DNA of 64,000 nt, taken from contig NC_079202.1 of assembly GCF_026745355.1 (NCBI RefSeq), positions 26,028,123-26,092,122 on the forward strand, in the 5' to 3' direction. The notes below the pieces were generated by a model, which was not told the origin of the DNA, did not search any database, and saw only the letters and a list, made by a program, of their open reading frames with translations. Shown piece by piece: positions 32,296 to 43,698 of the stretch; the first letter of the stretch is position 1, and every line of letters begins with the position of its first letter. The stretch comes from Beta vulgaris subsp. vulgaris (Eukaryota; Streptophyta; Magnoliopsida; Caryophyllales; Amaranthaceae). Made by a program: the position numbers and the translations under genes.

Positions 32296-33012
32296 CTATC
32301 GACCAAGTATATCATCTACTGAACCCGTTGTAGAGGGCTCCTCGTCTCCTTTGGCACCCACTTCCAACTTTGATTCCTGAGGTGCGATCATATCTTGAAA
32401 GCGAACAGGGATATGAGCACGTTCAGCTGAAAAGTACTCATCCATTAGCGCGGCGAAGTTAGGGCCAGGTTCAGGATCTATCATCATGGCATCCTTGAAG
32501 TTGTCTCTGCTAGCGTAAAACAAAGCACAAGTGCGCTCAAAGTACTTGATAAAACCATCAACAAACATCAGAATCGTAGGTATCCATAATCGATTACTAT
32601 GACCTTCCAGAAACGCACGGTAAAACACAAGTCCAGTGACAGATACCTGAGTGGCAAGCTGCAGAGTGTGTCGACGCCACATCTCGTTGTCCTCCAGAGC
32701 GAGGGCAGTGATGGTGTTGGGTCCCCTAAGATGGAGCAGTAAAAAGGACGCCCACAATGCTAGCAGCTCGATTGACTGGGCATAGTGATGACATCTATTG
32801 TTGGACATCAACCCTATGATGTACATTGTTATTGCATCTAATAACAGGTAAAGCACCCAAAGCAACACTTGAAGTGCGCTCTCTAAAGAGCTTTTTCTCA
32901 AAGGTGCAAGAAATGTTAGCAAAGCTTGTATTAATAGACTAACGAGAATGAGGACTGGGATTTCCCGAGTTTCCCATAGTTGCTTCACACTTTCTCTATC
33001 TATGTCTTTCAT
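32296..33012 (-). pseudogene. DUF4220 family membrane protein, N-terminal part only
   Basis: The 238-codon minus-strand frame begins with an ATG at 33012. It carries the family's N-terminal features: LWETREIPVLI near the start, two clear hydrophobic helices (about residues 18-40 and 45-70), and then FLLLHLRGPNTITALALEDNE (about residues 95-115). LMFVDGFIKYFERTCAL-like and DPEPGPNFAALMDEY segments follow. Family members usually run to about 600-750 residues, with a C-terminal DUF594 domain. Here the frame stops at 32296-32298 just where retrotransposon gag-like sequence begins on the other strand. The coding part itself is clean, so truncation looks recent, or this may be a still-open first exon. 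Function of the family is unknown; it is probably a membrane protein. Confidence 0.78.
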
Positions 33013-33882
33013 TTAGATTTCAATATCTTATTATTTGATTTTGCCTTTTGATTTCACACATGCATGTACTTGTACTATAAATAAAGAATTAGCGAAAGCT
33101 AGGTGGAGTGCAAATACAATAGGCGTCATCGTGATTTCTTATAGCAATTGGATATAGTAGCACGTTTGTGTTACAAGTTTCAAGCTACTTTTTGTTTTCT
33201 CCTTTTTGGTGTGTTTTTCCCTCTTTTTTTGAAGGATTTAAGCTACTCTTTCTCATAAATATGTAGAAGATCAATGTCTTTAAACAAAAACAAAACACCA
33301 AACAAACTAATAATGATGATATATAGCTAAAATTATACAATTCTAAAGTGCAAAATTTTTTGGATTGAATATGAAATTCACACGTGGAAAGATATACTAA
33401 ATGTTTATTCTATATCGACCACTCTGATGCCAGGATAAATTTTGGTGGGCTTAGCACAATCCCTCATCTCAAAGGGAGAGTTTGACCACACACAAACCCA
33501 CCAAGATTCAATTCTATAACCATAGGTGATAGATAGAATAACCTATTAACTTATATTTGTTTGTCATCCTCTCTCCAATCATTCAATGTGCCTCTATCCA
33601 ATCTTTAAGTGTGGAATACATGTAAGCTATATTATTTCTCTCTTAATATATGTCATTTATTAAAAAGTTTGAAGAATATGAGATAGTAATACTGCTTTTA
33701 TAAGTAAAATTAATTCGAAGAAAAGTTATACAACATCACCAAAGAGGATTGAATTTGAACAAATAAATAATCAATAAGTAAATTAAATAAATGCTTTTCT
33801 TCAACGCTGCGACCCTTCCATAGCAAATATTCTTTATGCATTCTATAACATTGTTATGTATTACAACTTTCAATATGAGGGG
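33013..33882. other. Upstream region of the DUF4220 fragment
   Basis: AT-rich sequence without a coding frame. A minus-strand TTTATAGTAC near 33085 could serve as TATA for the DUF4220 frame starting at 33012, but it is weak. Confidence 0.35.
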
Positions 33883-34477
33883 TGTTGTAGCCTAAAAATC
33901 AAGGGTTACTAAGATGACATGTGGCATTCGCTTAGGCAAAGAAAAGTACAAAGGCCTGCAGCCTGCAGGTTCTTTGCGTTAAAGTACACTTTTCTGAGGA
34001 AAAGGTGTACTGGAAAGCTCTCTTGTGGCCCTAAAATTGAACTTAGGCCCAATACAAGTGAAGCCTGATTCAGCTACAGGGTAAATTGTATTGACAAATC
34101 AGCATTTGCCACGTGTCACCATATTATTGCTTAGCCAATCAGATGCTCCCAAATTAGGGTGACATCAAGGCACAACAGTCATTCCAAACACTATGAATAG
34201 TCCTTTAAATCAGGGGAAAGGTACATTTTTCAGAGCATAGTATTGTTATTCTGCCATAAAATCTTCTCTCTCTCTACTTTCTCTCTCTAAAAGTTCCTTC
34301 GCATCCCTGTTATCTGACTTAAGCATCGGAGGGGGAAATACCACCCAAACCTCCAGGGTGGGTCCCTTTTTTGCAAGTTGCTGGTCAGAAGTTTGCATCA
34401 GGATTTGAGCCAATCATTGTTGATTCATAATCAACTACAACCAGTTGATTCAATTGTTGAAGAATGTACTGGTAACA
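33883..34477 (+). mobile_element. LTR-like segment at the left side of the MULE region
   Basis: TGTTGTAGCC at 33883 and GGTAACA at 34477 would be the ends. A CT-rich stretch (34262-34292) and TGACTTAAGCATCGGAGGGGG at about 34315-34336 resemble the R/U5 part of plant LTRs, in which ACTTAAGCATCGGAG-type blocks are common. There is no matching target duplication (AGGGG against AAAAT), no second LTR and no internal region, so the call is tentative. Confidence 0.35.
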
Positions 34478-34624
34478 AAAATTCTTGGCAGAATATGTTT
34501 ATTATTTTTTTTGGCAGAAATATGTTGTTATTTTATATCTGAATATGACATTATGTATTTTGTTATAATAGTGACTTTATGGCCTAAAGTGGTCACTGAT
34601 TAAGGCTTTGTGGTGTCTTTTTGT

Positions 34625-37056
34625 GATTTGTGGCAGAAGACGAGCTTGATATTAGTGGTAGTCTTATTGGTGTGCAAAAGAAAACAATTGAGGAATTGTA
34701 TGAATTGTATCGTCTGCATTCTGGAGCATTGGGTTTTAGCATTAGGAAGTATATATTTAGGATTGGTAGGGTTGAGGGAAATGTGTATTCAACGAAGGAA
34801 AAGTACTTTGTTTGTTCGTGTCATGGAAAAGGATGGTCAAAGTTATTTTGTTTCTGTTCCGGATGTTGTTGTTGATGAGGATGGCAATGAGAGAAAGCGA
34901 AAGCAATGGAGGGTTATTGTTACAAAGACGGGGTGTAATGCAATGATGAGGGTGAAGTGAAATGATTCGGGGATGTATGAAGTTATAGGTCATGTGCTTG
35001 TGCATAATCATGAGCTTACACGTACTGAGTGGCAACATTACCACCGTTCAGAAAGGGCCATTGGAGATGGCAAAGCGAAAGAAATTACTGTTATGACATA
35101 AGCATCAATGCGTCCTGCTGTGCAATATCGATATGAATGTCACCAATATGGTGGTGCAAAGGCCCTTGGTCACACTTCTCGTGACCACTACAATTTTGTG
35201 AATAGGCTAAAGATGAAGGCAATTGAAGGAGGTGATGCACAAGTTGTCATCGATAAGCTTAGCCAAAGGGCTGCTGATGAGGATGACTTTTTTTATAGGG
35301 CTAAATTGGATAGCATGGGTAGGTTGTGTAATGTGTTTTGGCGCGATTCTACGATGAAGGATGATTATGAATTGTATGGAGATGTTATTGTTTTTGATAC
35401 CACTTATCGTACAAATAGGTATAATTTGATATGTGGTGCATTTGTGGGTATAAACAATCATTGGAAGAATGTAATGTTTGGGTGTTGCTTTTTGTCGGAC
35501 GAGACAATTGATACATTTGTTTGGCTCTTTGAGGTTTTCAAGAAATGTATGGTTGGAGTTTGTCCTATGTCAATATTTACAGACCAGGATCAGGCCATGA
35601 GCAATGCTTTGTCTCAGGTAATTTTGTTTAAATTTTTGAGTCCTTTTATCGTATATGTTAAAGTGGTCACATAATGCACTAAACTGGTAACTTATAAAGG
35701 TATAATGAGTACTTAATAGAAAACTGACATTTATGACTTAATTATTATGTAATGTTTAGGGATTATGTTATGTTGGTCACTACATGATATAAAATGGTTA
35801 CTTAATGGATTTATCTGGGTACGGATATCTTAAATGTGTTTATAACAGAATTGTGGTATGTAGGTGTTTCCTAACACGAGGACGAGGCTATGCCAGTGGC
35901 ATCTTTATCAGGATGCAGTTAGTCACTTTGGGACTTTCAAGAGTGATGACACATTTTCCGATGCTTTTAAGAAATGTCTTCGTGGTTGTTATGATAGCGT
36001 TGAGTTTGAGGCAAGTTGGGATTATATGATGAAGAAGTATGGCCTAGAAGGAGACAAGTGGTTTGCTCGTTTGTATCAGTTGAAGGATAAGTGGTCCACA
36101 ACATTGAGTAAGGACTTCTTCTCAGCTGGAATTTTGTCTTCCCAACGTAGTGAAAGTACTAATAATGCTATAGGCTTTCAAGCTTCCAAGACAACAAGCT
36201 TGTATGATTATTTTGGTATGTTTCAAAACACTATTTCACGATGGAGATAAACTGAAACCAATGATGAATTTGTTGATTCTAAATCTGTCCCTAAGTCTTA
36301 TTTTCCTATGACGGGTATGTTGAGACATGCTATAGTCAAATTTACACAGCTACAATGTTTAAGGATTTTGAGCAAGAATTTGGGTATTCTTTGGGTACTA
36401 TTTGTGAGTTGTTGACTATGGACGACACAATATTTGTTTATAAAGTGTGGCCTGAGAAGCATCCACAACGGACACACCAAGTCACTTTTGATTGTGTCAA
36501 CAGGTTTGTTAGTTGTTCTTGTAGGAATTATGAGGAGGTGGGGATGTTATGTTATCATTGCCTAAGGATACTTCACATGCACTCGGTTAGTGAGATACCT
36601 TCATCTTATATTTTAAGGCGGTGGACAAAGTTTGCCAAAACAAAAGTTTGGGACCGTTTGAAGCAACAACAGGTGAACATGTCATCACTAAAGAAAGATT
36701 GCATTCGTTAGCGATTTCAAATGTCTAGGGTGTATAACAATCTCATCATAAGAAGTCATGATAATGAAGAGGCAAGGAAGATAATGGAGAAGGGTTATAT
36801 GCGTGATCTTGCTGATGTGCTGACTGTTTTTGCTAATATTAACTTAGGTGATTCAGAATCAGGTGTTGGAGAATCAACTGCATCAAATTCCTCTACCATT
36901 ACTGTTTTTGATCCTCCTTGGGTTAAAAGGAAAGGAAGAAGTGTGAGGTCGAAAAGTGGAATTGAGAAGAGCAAGAAGGGCAGAGGTCGTGGGAAATGTG
37001 TTTCAAATGTTGCAAAGGAGTTTGGTTCTTACACTCCACCTGTAAGATTATTTTGA
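34625..37056 (+). pseudogene. FAR1-type Mutator-like (MULE) transposase, frameshifted
   Basis: The coding part begins after an acceptor (TTGTGGCAG) at about 34635 with a FAR1-like DNA-binding segment, frameshifted near 34810. The MULE transposase core is open at 35108-35617 and in the next exon: the DTTYRTNRYNL (first Asp) block near 35397, the FTDQDQAMSNAL block near 35580, and CQWHLYQDA after the intron. Intron 35618-35863 (CAG|GTAATT ... GTAG|GTGTTT) is well formed. A SWIM-type zinc finger (CSCRNYEEVGMLCYHC) lies at about 36510-36560. A basic C-terminus ends at 37054. Stops near 34958, 35099, 36248 and 36709 and at least two frameshifts break it, so it is not active as written. The first exon with the start codon is not clear. 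Confidence 0.88.
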
Positions 37057-37440
37057 CTTTCTTACAGTGAGATAGAAGGGTGACTAATAAGCTTTAAGTG
37101 GTCACTAATAAGGTTAAATTACTGACCAGTAGGATTATAATGCAGGTTAGTTAATAATAAGTTTTTATAATGACTCATTTAAGTTTTCTTCATTACAATT
37201 GAATAATATTTTTCTTTTTTCTTCATCACTTATGATTTTTAAAGAGTTGCACAGTTGGTAACTAAATAGAATAAACTGCTGACTATATGACTATAATAGG
37301 TCACTAATTAAGATAAACTACTGAATAATAGGCTTGTATTGGTGACAAAAAAGAATATTGGTTTTAGGCTTATGACTAATATCTTAATTAAGAATACCCA
37401 CAATAATACAATACTGCTTTCTAGTGTATTATACTTAAAT

Positions 37441-37989
37441 GTTATGTTTTCCAAATATTTAAAATTAGTTATGCATACTAATAGGATTAGACTGGTCACA
37501 ATTAAGAATAAAGTGGTAACTGATAGGATTAGACTGAATACAATTAAGAATATTGGTTTTGCTACATCACCTTGGTAAATTTGGCTTATCTTCTTAGACT
37601 CCATGTCATAGACCCCCATGCCATGCCCCAAACGAGCAATTTCAACATCAGCATTATATATGCAATTTCGTTTCCAATTTGTCGATGATGAAGTAGGTAT
37701 AGATATATTACAACCAAGTCCCAAAAATATTAAATTAAAGTTACCCAAATCTTTAACTTCCATCCACTTTTTAGACTCGTAGTTTTGCCTGAATACCTTA
37801 AAACACTCGCTATAATAATTGTGAATATACACAGACCCAATTTGAAATAATTGTCGATGATGAAGTATGTTATGTTTTCCAAATATTTAAAATTACTTAT
37901 GCATACTAATAGGATTAGACTGGTCACAATTAAGAATAAACTGGTAACTGATAGGATTAGACTGAATACAATTAAGAATATTGGTTTTG
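37441..37989. repeat. 121-bp direct repeat flanking the DUF295 fragment
   Basis: 37441-37561 and 37869-37989 match over 121 bp with two differences I can see (TTAGTT/TTACTT and AAAGTGG/AAACTGG). Both copies carry the TGGTNAC-type motif. A shorter echo, TTGTCGATGATGAAGTA, occurs inside the intervening part (about 37679-37696) and again at about 37851-37868. Confidence 0.88.
37590..37810 (-). pseudogene. Captured DUF295 (F-box family) fragment
   Basis: The minus-strand frame reads CFKVFRQNYESKKWMEVKDL, then LIFLGLGCNISIP, then WKRNCIYN and GMGVYDMESKKI. This is the order of blocks in the C-terminal DUF295 domain of plant F-box/kelch-like proteins. Only about 70 residues are present, with no start, no F-box and repeat-motif sequence on both sides. 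It lies in the convergent gap between the two MULE-region genes, bracketed by a direct repeat, so it is best read as a transduplicated host fragment carried by the transposon. Confidence 0.72.
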
Positions 37990-40900
37990 TTTTAATTATT
38001 TACCCACAATAGAATACTGATGAGATAAACTTGAGATGTTAGTATGCTATATGAACCGTTAAGCCAAAAAAACAAACATTTCAAAACACTTCTCCATACA
38101 TGGTTACTAATTAGCATAATATGGTGACTAAAAGGTTTATAGTGGTCACAAAATAGAACTTTGCCTATTGCCCTTAGTTTTCATATTTACATTTCAAAAT
38201 ATAACCTAACATACCCTATGAAAGTTGTTAACATATCAACATTTGTGCAAAAAACCATATGATCAGAATTCATAATATAGCTTTATAGGAGGCATTCTTT
38301 GTTTTTCTAGGAGAGATTATTCTTATAGGAGAGTCTTTTGGTAGTACTTCAGTGGTTGCCTCTTGTTTTTGTGCTTCTTGGTGTCTCTTTGATCGTCTCG
38401 TAAAGACTTGTTGAGGAACAAGTTTGCTTTGATCTTCTTGTTGTTTTGGTTTTTTGGGTTGCTTTTTTTGGTTCATTTCGGGTATACCCAAGTCAAATGA
38501 TGGCATATCTAGAACTGTTTGCCTTGTTGTTGTTAGGAGCTTCTCAATGTCATCAATTTGTTGAAGAACTTTAGGGTTCTCTAACAGTTGAGTCAATGTG
38601 GGTGATCCATCCTGTGGAACATCCTCGTTCCTTTGTTTAAGCTCCTCCAACCTTCGCATGTGCATGCTATAGCAAACCTCTAGGTTGCGTCCCAATTTCA
38701 GACGAGCTTGATCAATAGGCTGTCAAAATTACAAGGATCGTCATTGCAAATAATTAAAATAGTAAAATATTAATACAAGTAATCTAGTAGAACTAATGTA
38801 TAATAACAAAAATATTGTGACAGTACCTTGTAACTAGCCTAGTGACAAATGTAATGAAACTGGTAACGAAAATAATTAAAATGGTAACAACAACATGTAC
38901 TGCATTTTCCTTCTTGTCATAATAAGAAAATCTTTGTCATAACAAGTTTGCAATAAAGTTTATTCTCCCTCTAAAACAGATTTCCTGATTCCCACTGTCT
39001 TTCTAAACTTAAGAATTTTATAACTCGGTTGCATGGGGATATTACCCTAGTAACAAATGTAATTAAACTGCTAAATAAAGTAATTAAAATGGTAACAAAA
39101 AAATGTACTGCATTTTAAGAGCAAATTACATCGTTTGTAGTTTTTTCAATTTCTTCATCAGTCATCGTGCCTTTGGGAAGCTTGATTATTATTACCCTCT
39201 CTGCAGAATTTGTAATCACCATTGGTTGTGGCTTTGACCCCGTCATTGTAGGATTTTGATCATGATGCAATGGAGGACCTTCATTCATTTTTTCATGATG
39301 AGTTTCAAACCTGTTTCCATTGAGTAAGATTGGGAACAGTAGATTATATACCTAATGTTAAGTTATTCTATGATGACATAAAAAAACTCTATACCACACA
39401 TAAAACAACATAAAAAACATAATAGTATCATACCTATTTTTATTAAGGCATATTGGGAACACTATTGTTTCCCACTCAACCATACCAAATCTTCCTCCTT
39501 TGCTGTTCTTTGCTGCAACCTCTTCTAGCACACGCTCACGGACTATTTCATATGTCCAATGCTGAATTAGTGGAAGTGATGTTGGGGTTTGCATTCCCTT
39601 CCAAAGTAAACGATGGAAGTAAATAAGTTGTAGTATGATGATGCACCCACCTACATACTTTGATCCTTTTTTGTTGCAACTTGTTACAGCTCTATCCAAT
39701 CTCTCCAACACATAGCTGCACCAATTCATTCTTGGGATTTGCACGGGATCCAAAAGTGCTTTTGTTATATCCATGTCTATGTTGTTGTGTGGTGTAGGCG
39801 TGAGAAATGTCGAGAGGGCATACATAGCATAATAGCTTTGGAATCTTCGACCTCCATTTGGTAGTTTCAAAATCTCTTCAACCAGTTTGGATACTTTTAT
39901 TTGTGCATTGCCTGTACATCCTAATTCTTCATGCCAATGTTTTTGTGCCCAAAGATCTGGATTGTCTCTTTTGGCAAGAGAGTTTTGGACAATAGGATCA
40001 CCTTCTTTTGGCCGTTGAAAGATGTCATAAACATCATCTTCAGTTATATTGCATCCCCTAGTGGCATCAACTATAAACCAGTGGCTGCTCCCGTTATACT
40101 GTTGGACCAGCCAGTCCACCATCCCTTGATAATACGCATTCATGTTTAGCATAAGCAATCCTCCAAATCCCATAAATTCCACATGCACTCTTTGATCTGT
40201 AGTGAGTTGCTCATTCAATTTGAACAGTCCACTAGGGGAACAATATGTCGAAATCAAAACTTTCTTAGCCCTGTAAACGAATTTGGAACAACAACAAACA
40301 TCACAACCATATTGATCATCAGACATTAAACTGGTCACTAATTGAGATAAACTGGTGACAAAATGAACAATATTGAGCACAAAACGAGTTAATGTAGTGA
40401 TAACCCTGTTTTTGTTTTGAAACTGATTTTTTCTAAAAAGTTAATGTTTTAGTGTTGAATAATGGACATAAAAACATAATTTAAACATAAAAGTTAAATG
40501 AGCCATAAGTGGTGACTAATAGAATTAAACTAGTTACTAAATGATATAAAATATCAACCAATATCGTATTATAAAACATTAATTAAATATTTTTGCAAAG
40601 GAACAATAAATATGAATTACATAATTTTAAAATGAATGAAATGTAAACCTGGTTTTACGGGTTTTTTTTTTAGAATCATCTTGGTCAATCTTTTTCAGAT
40701 GTTGTTTTCCTTTGTTCTTTGCTTTTGTACGAGGTGATTGTTGTGAAGCGTCCATCTCATTCTCCGGAGAAGTCTTCATTCCCCTTGTTATGGGTTTCCT
40801 TCCAGGTGATTGTAGTGAATCCTTTTTAGTACTCTTTTTTTACCAATTTCATTCTTTTTCCTTGAGGCATCTCTTTTTGAACTTTTTCTTCCTTTATAGG

Positions 40901-41599
40901 AGGTTGTTTATGTCTTTTTCCTCCCTTTTCTTAATGTTCTTGTGTTGGATTTTCCTCATTTGGCCCCTTGTTTGACTCACCTTCAGCTTGTTCCTTTTCA
41001 ATTATGGGAGGAGATGTTCTTTCCTCACTTTTTTTTGGTATTTTAGGTGGTTGACGCCTTTTATCCTTTGCTGCAGCTTTTCTATCATTAGCTGCCTTTT
41101 TCTTCATCTCAGCTAAAGTTTGTGCCACAGTTTTGTATGGTTTTGCTTTTTTGTGTCTTGATTGTGTGTATCTATAAAAAGTGGTCATAACTTTCATTAG
41201 TCACTAAATGACATCAACTGGCTACAAATACAAGTTTAATGGTAACTAAATGAAACAACGTATAATTTACAATCATTTGTCCATTTTTGCATTTATGTGT
41301 CCACCAATACAACAAGCACATAATGCATTTATAATAAACAAGTTTACATTTATAATAAACAAGTTTACTGCTAACATCTTAACTAATAAACCAAATTTCA
41401 TATAATTACTATGAAAATTATGAGCAATCTTATTTATCAAATCACACCCACCCCCTCAAAGAATAAATATAAAAAAACCCACAAAAGAAATTTGAGAAAG
41501 ATCAGAAATTTATATACTATAAAATAGTGTAAGAGTGCAGCGAAGATCCAATAAAACAACAGAATTACAGAACTAATTCCAATTAGCATAATAAGGAAA

Positions 41600-42590
41600 T
41601 TGTGGCAGGGCAGTGGGAGGGGGTGGGGAGTGCAGGCAGTGGGAGGGGGAGGGAGTGCAGGTGGGTGAGTGAGGGTGTGTAAGGGAGGGGGGAGACAGTT
41701 AGGGATGGCAGGTGGGTATAATTTGGCGGGTTTCGCACCGCATCCGCCCCAGTTAGGGCGGGTATGGATATGACTTTGGTGGGTAGTGGGTGGGTATGGA
41801 TACGAAAAGTCAAATCCGCCATGGGTGGTGGGTAGGTGGTGGATATGAGGTCACATCCGCCCCAAATCCACCCGCCCTTCCCCATATCCGCCCGCCCCGC
41901 CCCATATCCATCCGCCCCGTATAATATTTACTAATTTACCCTTTATAAAATAAAGAATTATGTTCATAAATCTAAAAAATTGTAAAAAATAATTAAGAAA
42001 TATGAATACTAAGAATGTGTACTTTTTTTTGTTTGAAATGGGTGTTTCTAATAATTAATTTATATAATAGGTTATATATAGAAAATAAATCAGGTGGGCC
42101 GGTGGAAAATCCACCTAGGTGATGGGCGGGTATAAGTGGGTAATGGATATCCACTTGGGTGGTGGAGCGGATGTGGGTATAACCTTATACCCACGTGGGC
42201 GGAGGTGGATATGGAAACTTGTACCCGCCATGGTTGGCGGGTAGGTGGTGGGTATGGAAAATTTAGGTGGAGGTGGGTGTGGATTTAGGGGTATCCGCAT
42301 CCGCCCCGCCCATTTGCCATCCCTAGAGGCAGTGAGTGCATGTAGTGGGAGGGAGTGCAGGCGGGTGAGTGAGGGTCTGTGAGGGAGGGGGAGGCAGTGA
42401 GTGCAGGGAGTGGGAGGCAGTGGGCGAGAGGGGGTAGTGGGTGAGGGCAATGGCAATGGGGCAGGGGGGAGGAGGATTGTGTAGTGGGGGGGGGGGGCTG
42501 TGGCAGGGTAGTGCAGTGGGAGGGTGTGTAATGGGGGGAATGTGGCAGGGCAGTGGTAGGGGGTGGGGAGTGCAGGTGGGTGATGATTTA
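41600..42590. repeat. G-rich minisatellite (GTGGGAGGG / GAGTGCAGG units)
   Basis: Irregular units of GGCAGTGGGAGGGGG and GGAGTGCAGG(C/T)GGGTGAGTGAGGGTGTGTGAGG occur at 41605-41699 and 42326-42590, interrupted by the hAT-type element at 41700-42325. The + strand is very G-rich. A run of 11 G lies near 42487. Confidence 0.85.
41700..42325. mobile_element. Non-autonomous hAT-type element
   Basis: Inverted ends TAGGGATGGCAGGTGGG (41700) and CCCATTTGCCATCCCTA (to 42325) are flanked by GAGACAGT (41692-41699) and GAGGCAGT (42326-42333), an 8-bp target duplication with one mismatch. The interior is full of GGGTATGGATAT and GGTGGGTGG-like subterminal repeats in both orientations and has no transposase. 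Confidence 0.88.
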
Positions 42591-42594
42591 TACT

Positions 42595-43015
42595 CTGAAA
42601 TATCTATTAGATTTAGATATAGAGATGGTTATAGATTAAGATATAGAGATGGTTATAGATTTAGGATATAGTTGACCTGGGTATAATACACTAGAAGCCA
42701 TGTATCATGCATCTTTGAACTCTTACCATCTTCTGTCAAATTTGTAGAGGCATCTGGGTAAGGTACATCTCCCCTTCCTCCTCTTACTTGTGTGTATTTA
42801 CTGTAAGAGTATCCATTAATCCCCTGTTTGACTTAGTTTCTTCACTAGTTTCTGTTTTTAATATTTACTGCTACTAAATATTTTGTCAACATATTTTCAA
42901 TGCTTCTACTACTAATTTATTTTCCCTAAGGTGTACAAATGAGATCCTTCTTATCTATTAGATTTAAATGTAGAGATGGTTATAGATTAAGATGTAAAGA
43001 TGGTTATAGATTTAG
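42595..43015. repeat. TAGAGATGGTTATAGATTAAGA repeats in two blocks
   Basis: Units of about 22-23 bp occur at 42598-42668 (ATATCTATTAGATTTAGATATAGAGATGG then repeats) and again at about 42953-43015, with TATCTATTAGATTTAAAT starting the second block. The spacing between blocks is about 350 bp of non-coding sequence. Confidence 0.75.
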
Positions 43016-43250
43016 GATTGATGTTGGGCTAAGTGATTGTGAAGTCCTTCTTATCTTAAAATAAATGGTAACTAAATGACATAAACTGGCTACAAATACA
43101 AGTTTAATGGCAACTAAATGAAACAATGTATAATTTACAATCATTTGTCCATTTTTGCATTTATGTGTCCACCAATACAACAAGCACATAATGCATTTAT
43201 AATGAATGTCTATCAACAATCATAGTGAGATTCACATCAAAAAATCATAA

Positions 43251-43512
43251 TCATCAGATCACTGGAAAGAATATCCCCAACTCTAAACCTAAATTCCACA
43301 ATGAAAAACAAACATTTACTATGCAAAATCTGAAATCAAAATGCAAAATGTGAATGCATGAGTTCATATAATCAAGCAAAATCATCAGATCAATGGAAAG
43401 AATATCCACAACTCTAAACCTAAATTTAATAATGAGAAACAAACATTTAATATGTAAAATCTGAAATCAAAATGCAAAATGTGAATGCATGAGTTCTTAG
43501 AATCAAGCAAAA
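43251..43512. repeat. 131-bp tandem duplication
   Basis: Two copies start TCATCAGATCACTGG (43251) and TCATCAGATCAATGG (43382) and are similar along their length, sharing AATGCAAAATGTGAATGCATG near their ends. They lie in intron 1 of the accessory gene, next to its first exon. Confidence 0.88.
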
Positions 43513-43698
43513 TCGTACAAAAATTAATATCAAGCACAATCGCAGTTTATTAATTGAAATTTACACTGAAATTTAGTAAAATACCTTCATCTGTTGGCAG
43601 CTTTGGCGATTTCTTCTTTCGTCTTGCCATATTTCGCTATTATATACCAGATAAGTGTATGAAAACACCTAAAAATATCGCAGTTCAAAAGAATTTAT

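Larger units (their letters stand above)
41203..43203. repeat. 133-bp direct repeat bracketing the middle of intron 1 of the accessory gene
   Basis: 41203-41335 and 43071-43203 match over 133 bp with about three differences, offset by 1868 bp. The interval between holds the G-rich minisatellite, a hAT-type element and a short-period tandem repeat. Sequence after the second copy does not continue like that after the first, so this is not a simple tandem duplication. Confidence 0.85.
38270..43630 (-). pseudogene. Convergent accessory gene of the MULE region: lysine-rich, plant-mobile-domain-like protein
   Basis: Five exons can be traced on the minus strand. A: 43630-43585 (ATG, MARRKKKSPKLPTDE, then GT). 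B: about 41190-40649, very Lys-rich. C: 40270-39434, 279 codons, open. D: 39310-39130. E: 38719-38270, Gln/Lys-rich, ending in a stop. Splice signals are good at A donor, C acceptor and donor (TTTACAG and GTATGA), D and E. Exon B has a stop near 40932 and a frameshift in an A-run near 40830. Exon C contains FMGFGGLLMLNMN and NWCSYVLERLDRAV with a hydrophobic HRLLW-like end. This resembles the plant mobile or DUF1985-like domain that precedes Ulp1 peptidases in transposon genes. No Ulp1 catalytic part is seen. Its convergent placement to the transposase recalls mudrB in MuDR, though no sequence similarity to mudrB is claimed. Function unknown. Confidence 0.62.

Noticed and set aside
33410..33550. 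Possible MITE with TTCTAT / ATAGAA-like ends
   Set aside because: The inverted match is too short and no target duplication is visible.
42441..42671. Glycine-rich ORF
   Set aside because: Translation of the G-rich minisatellite.
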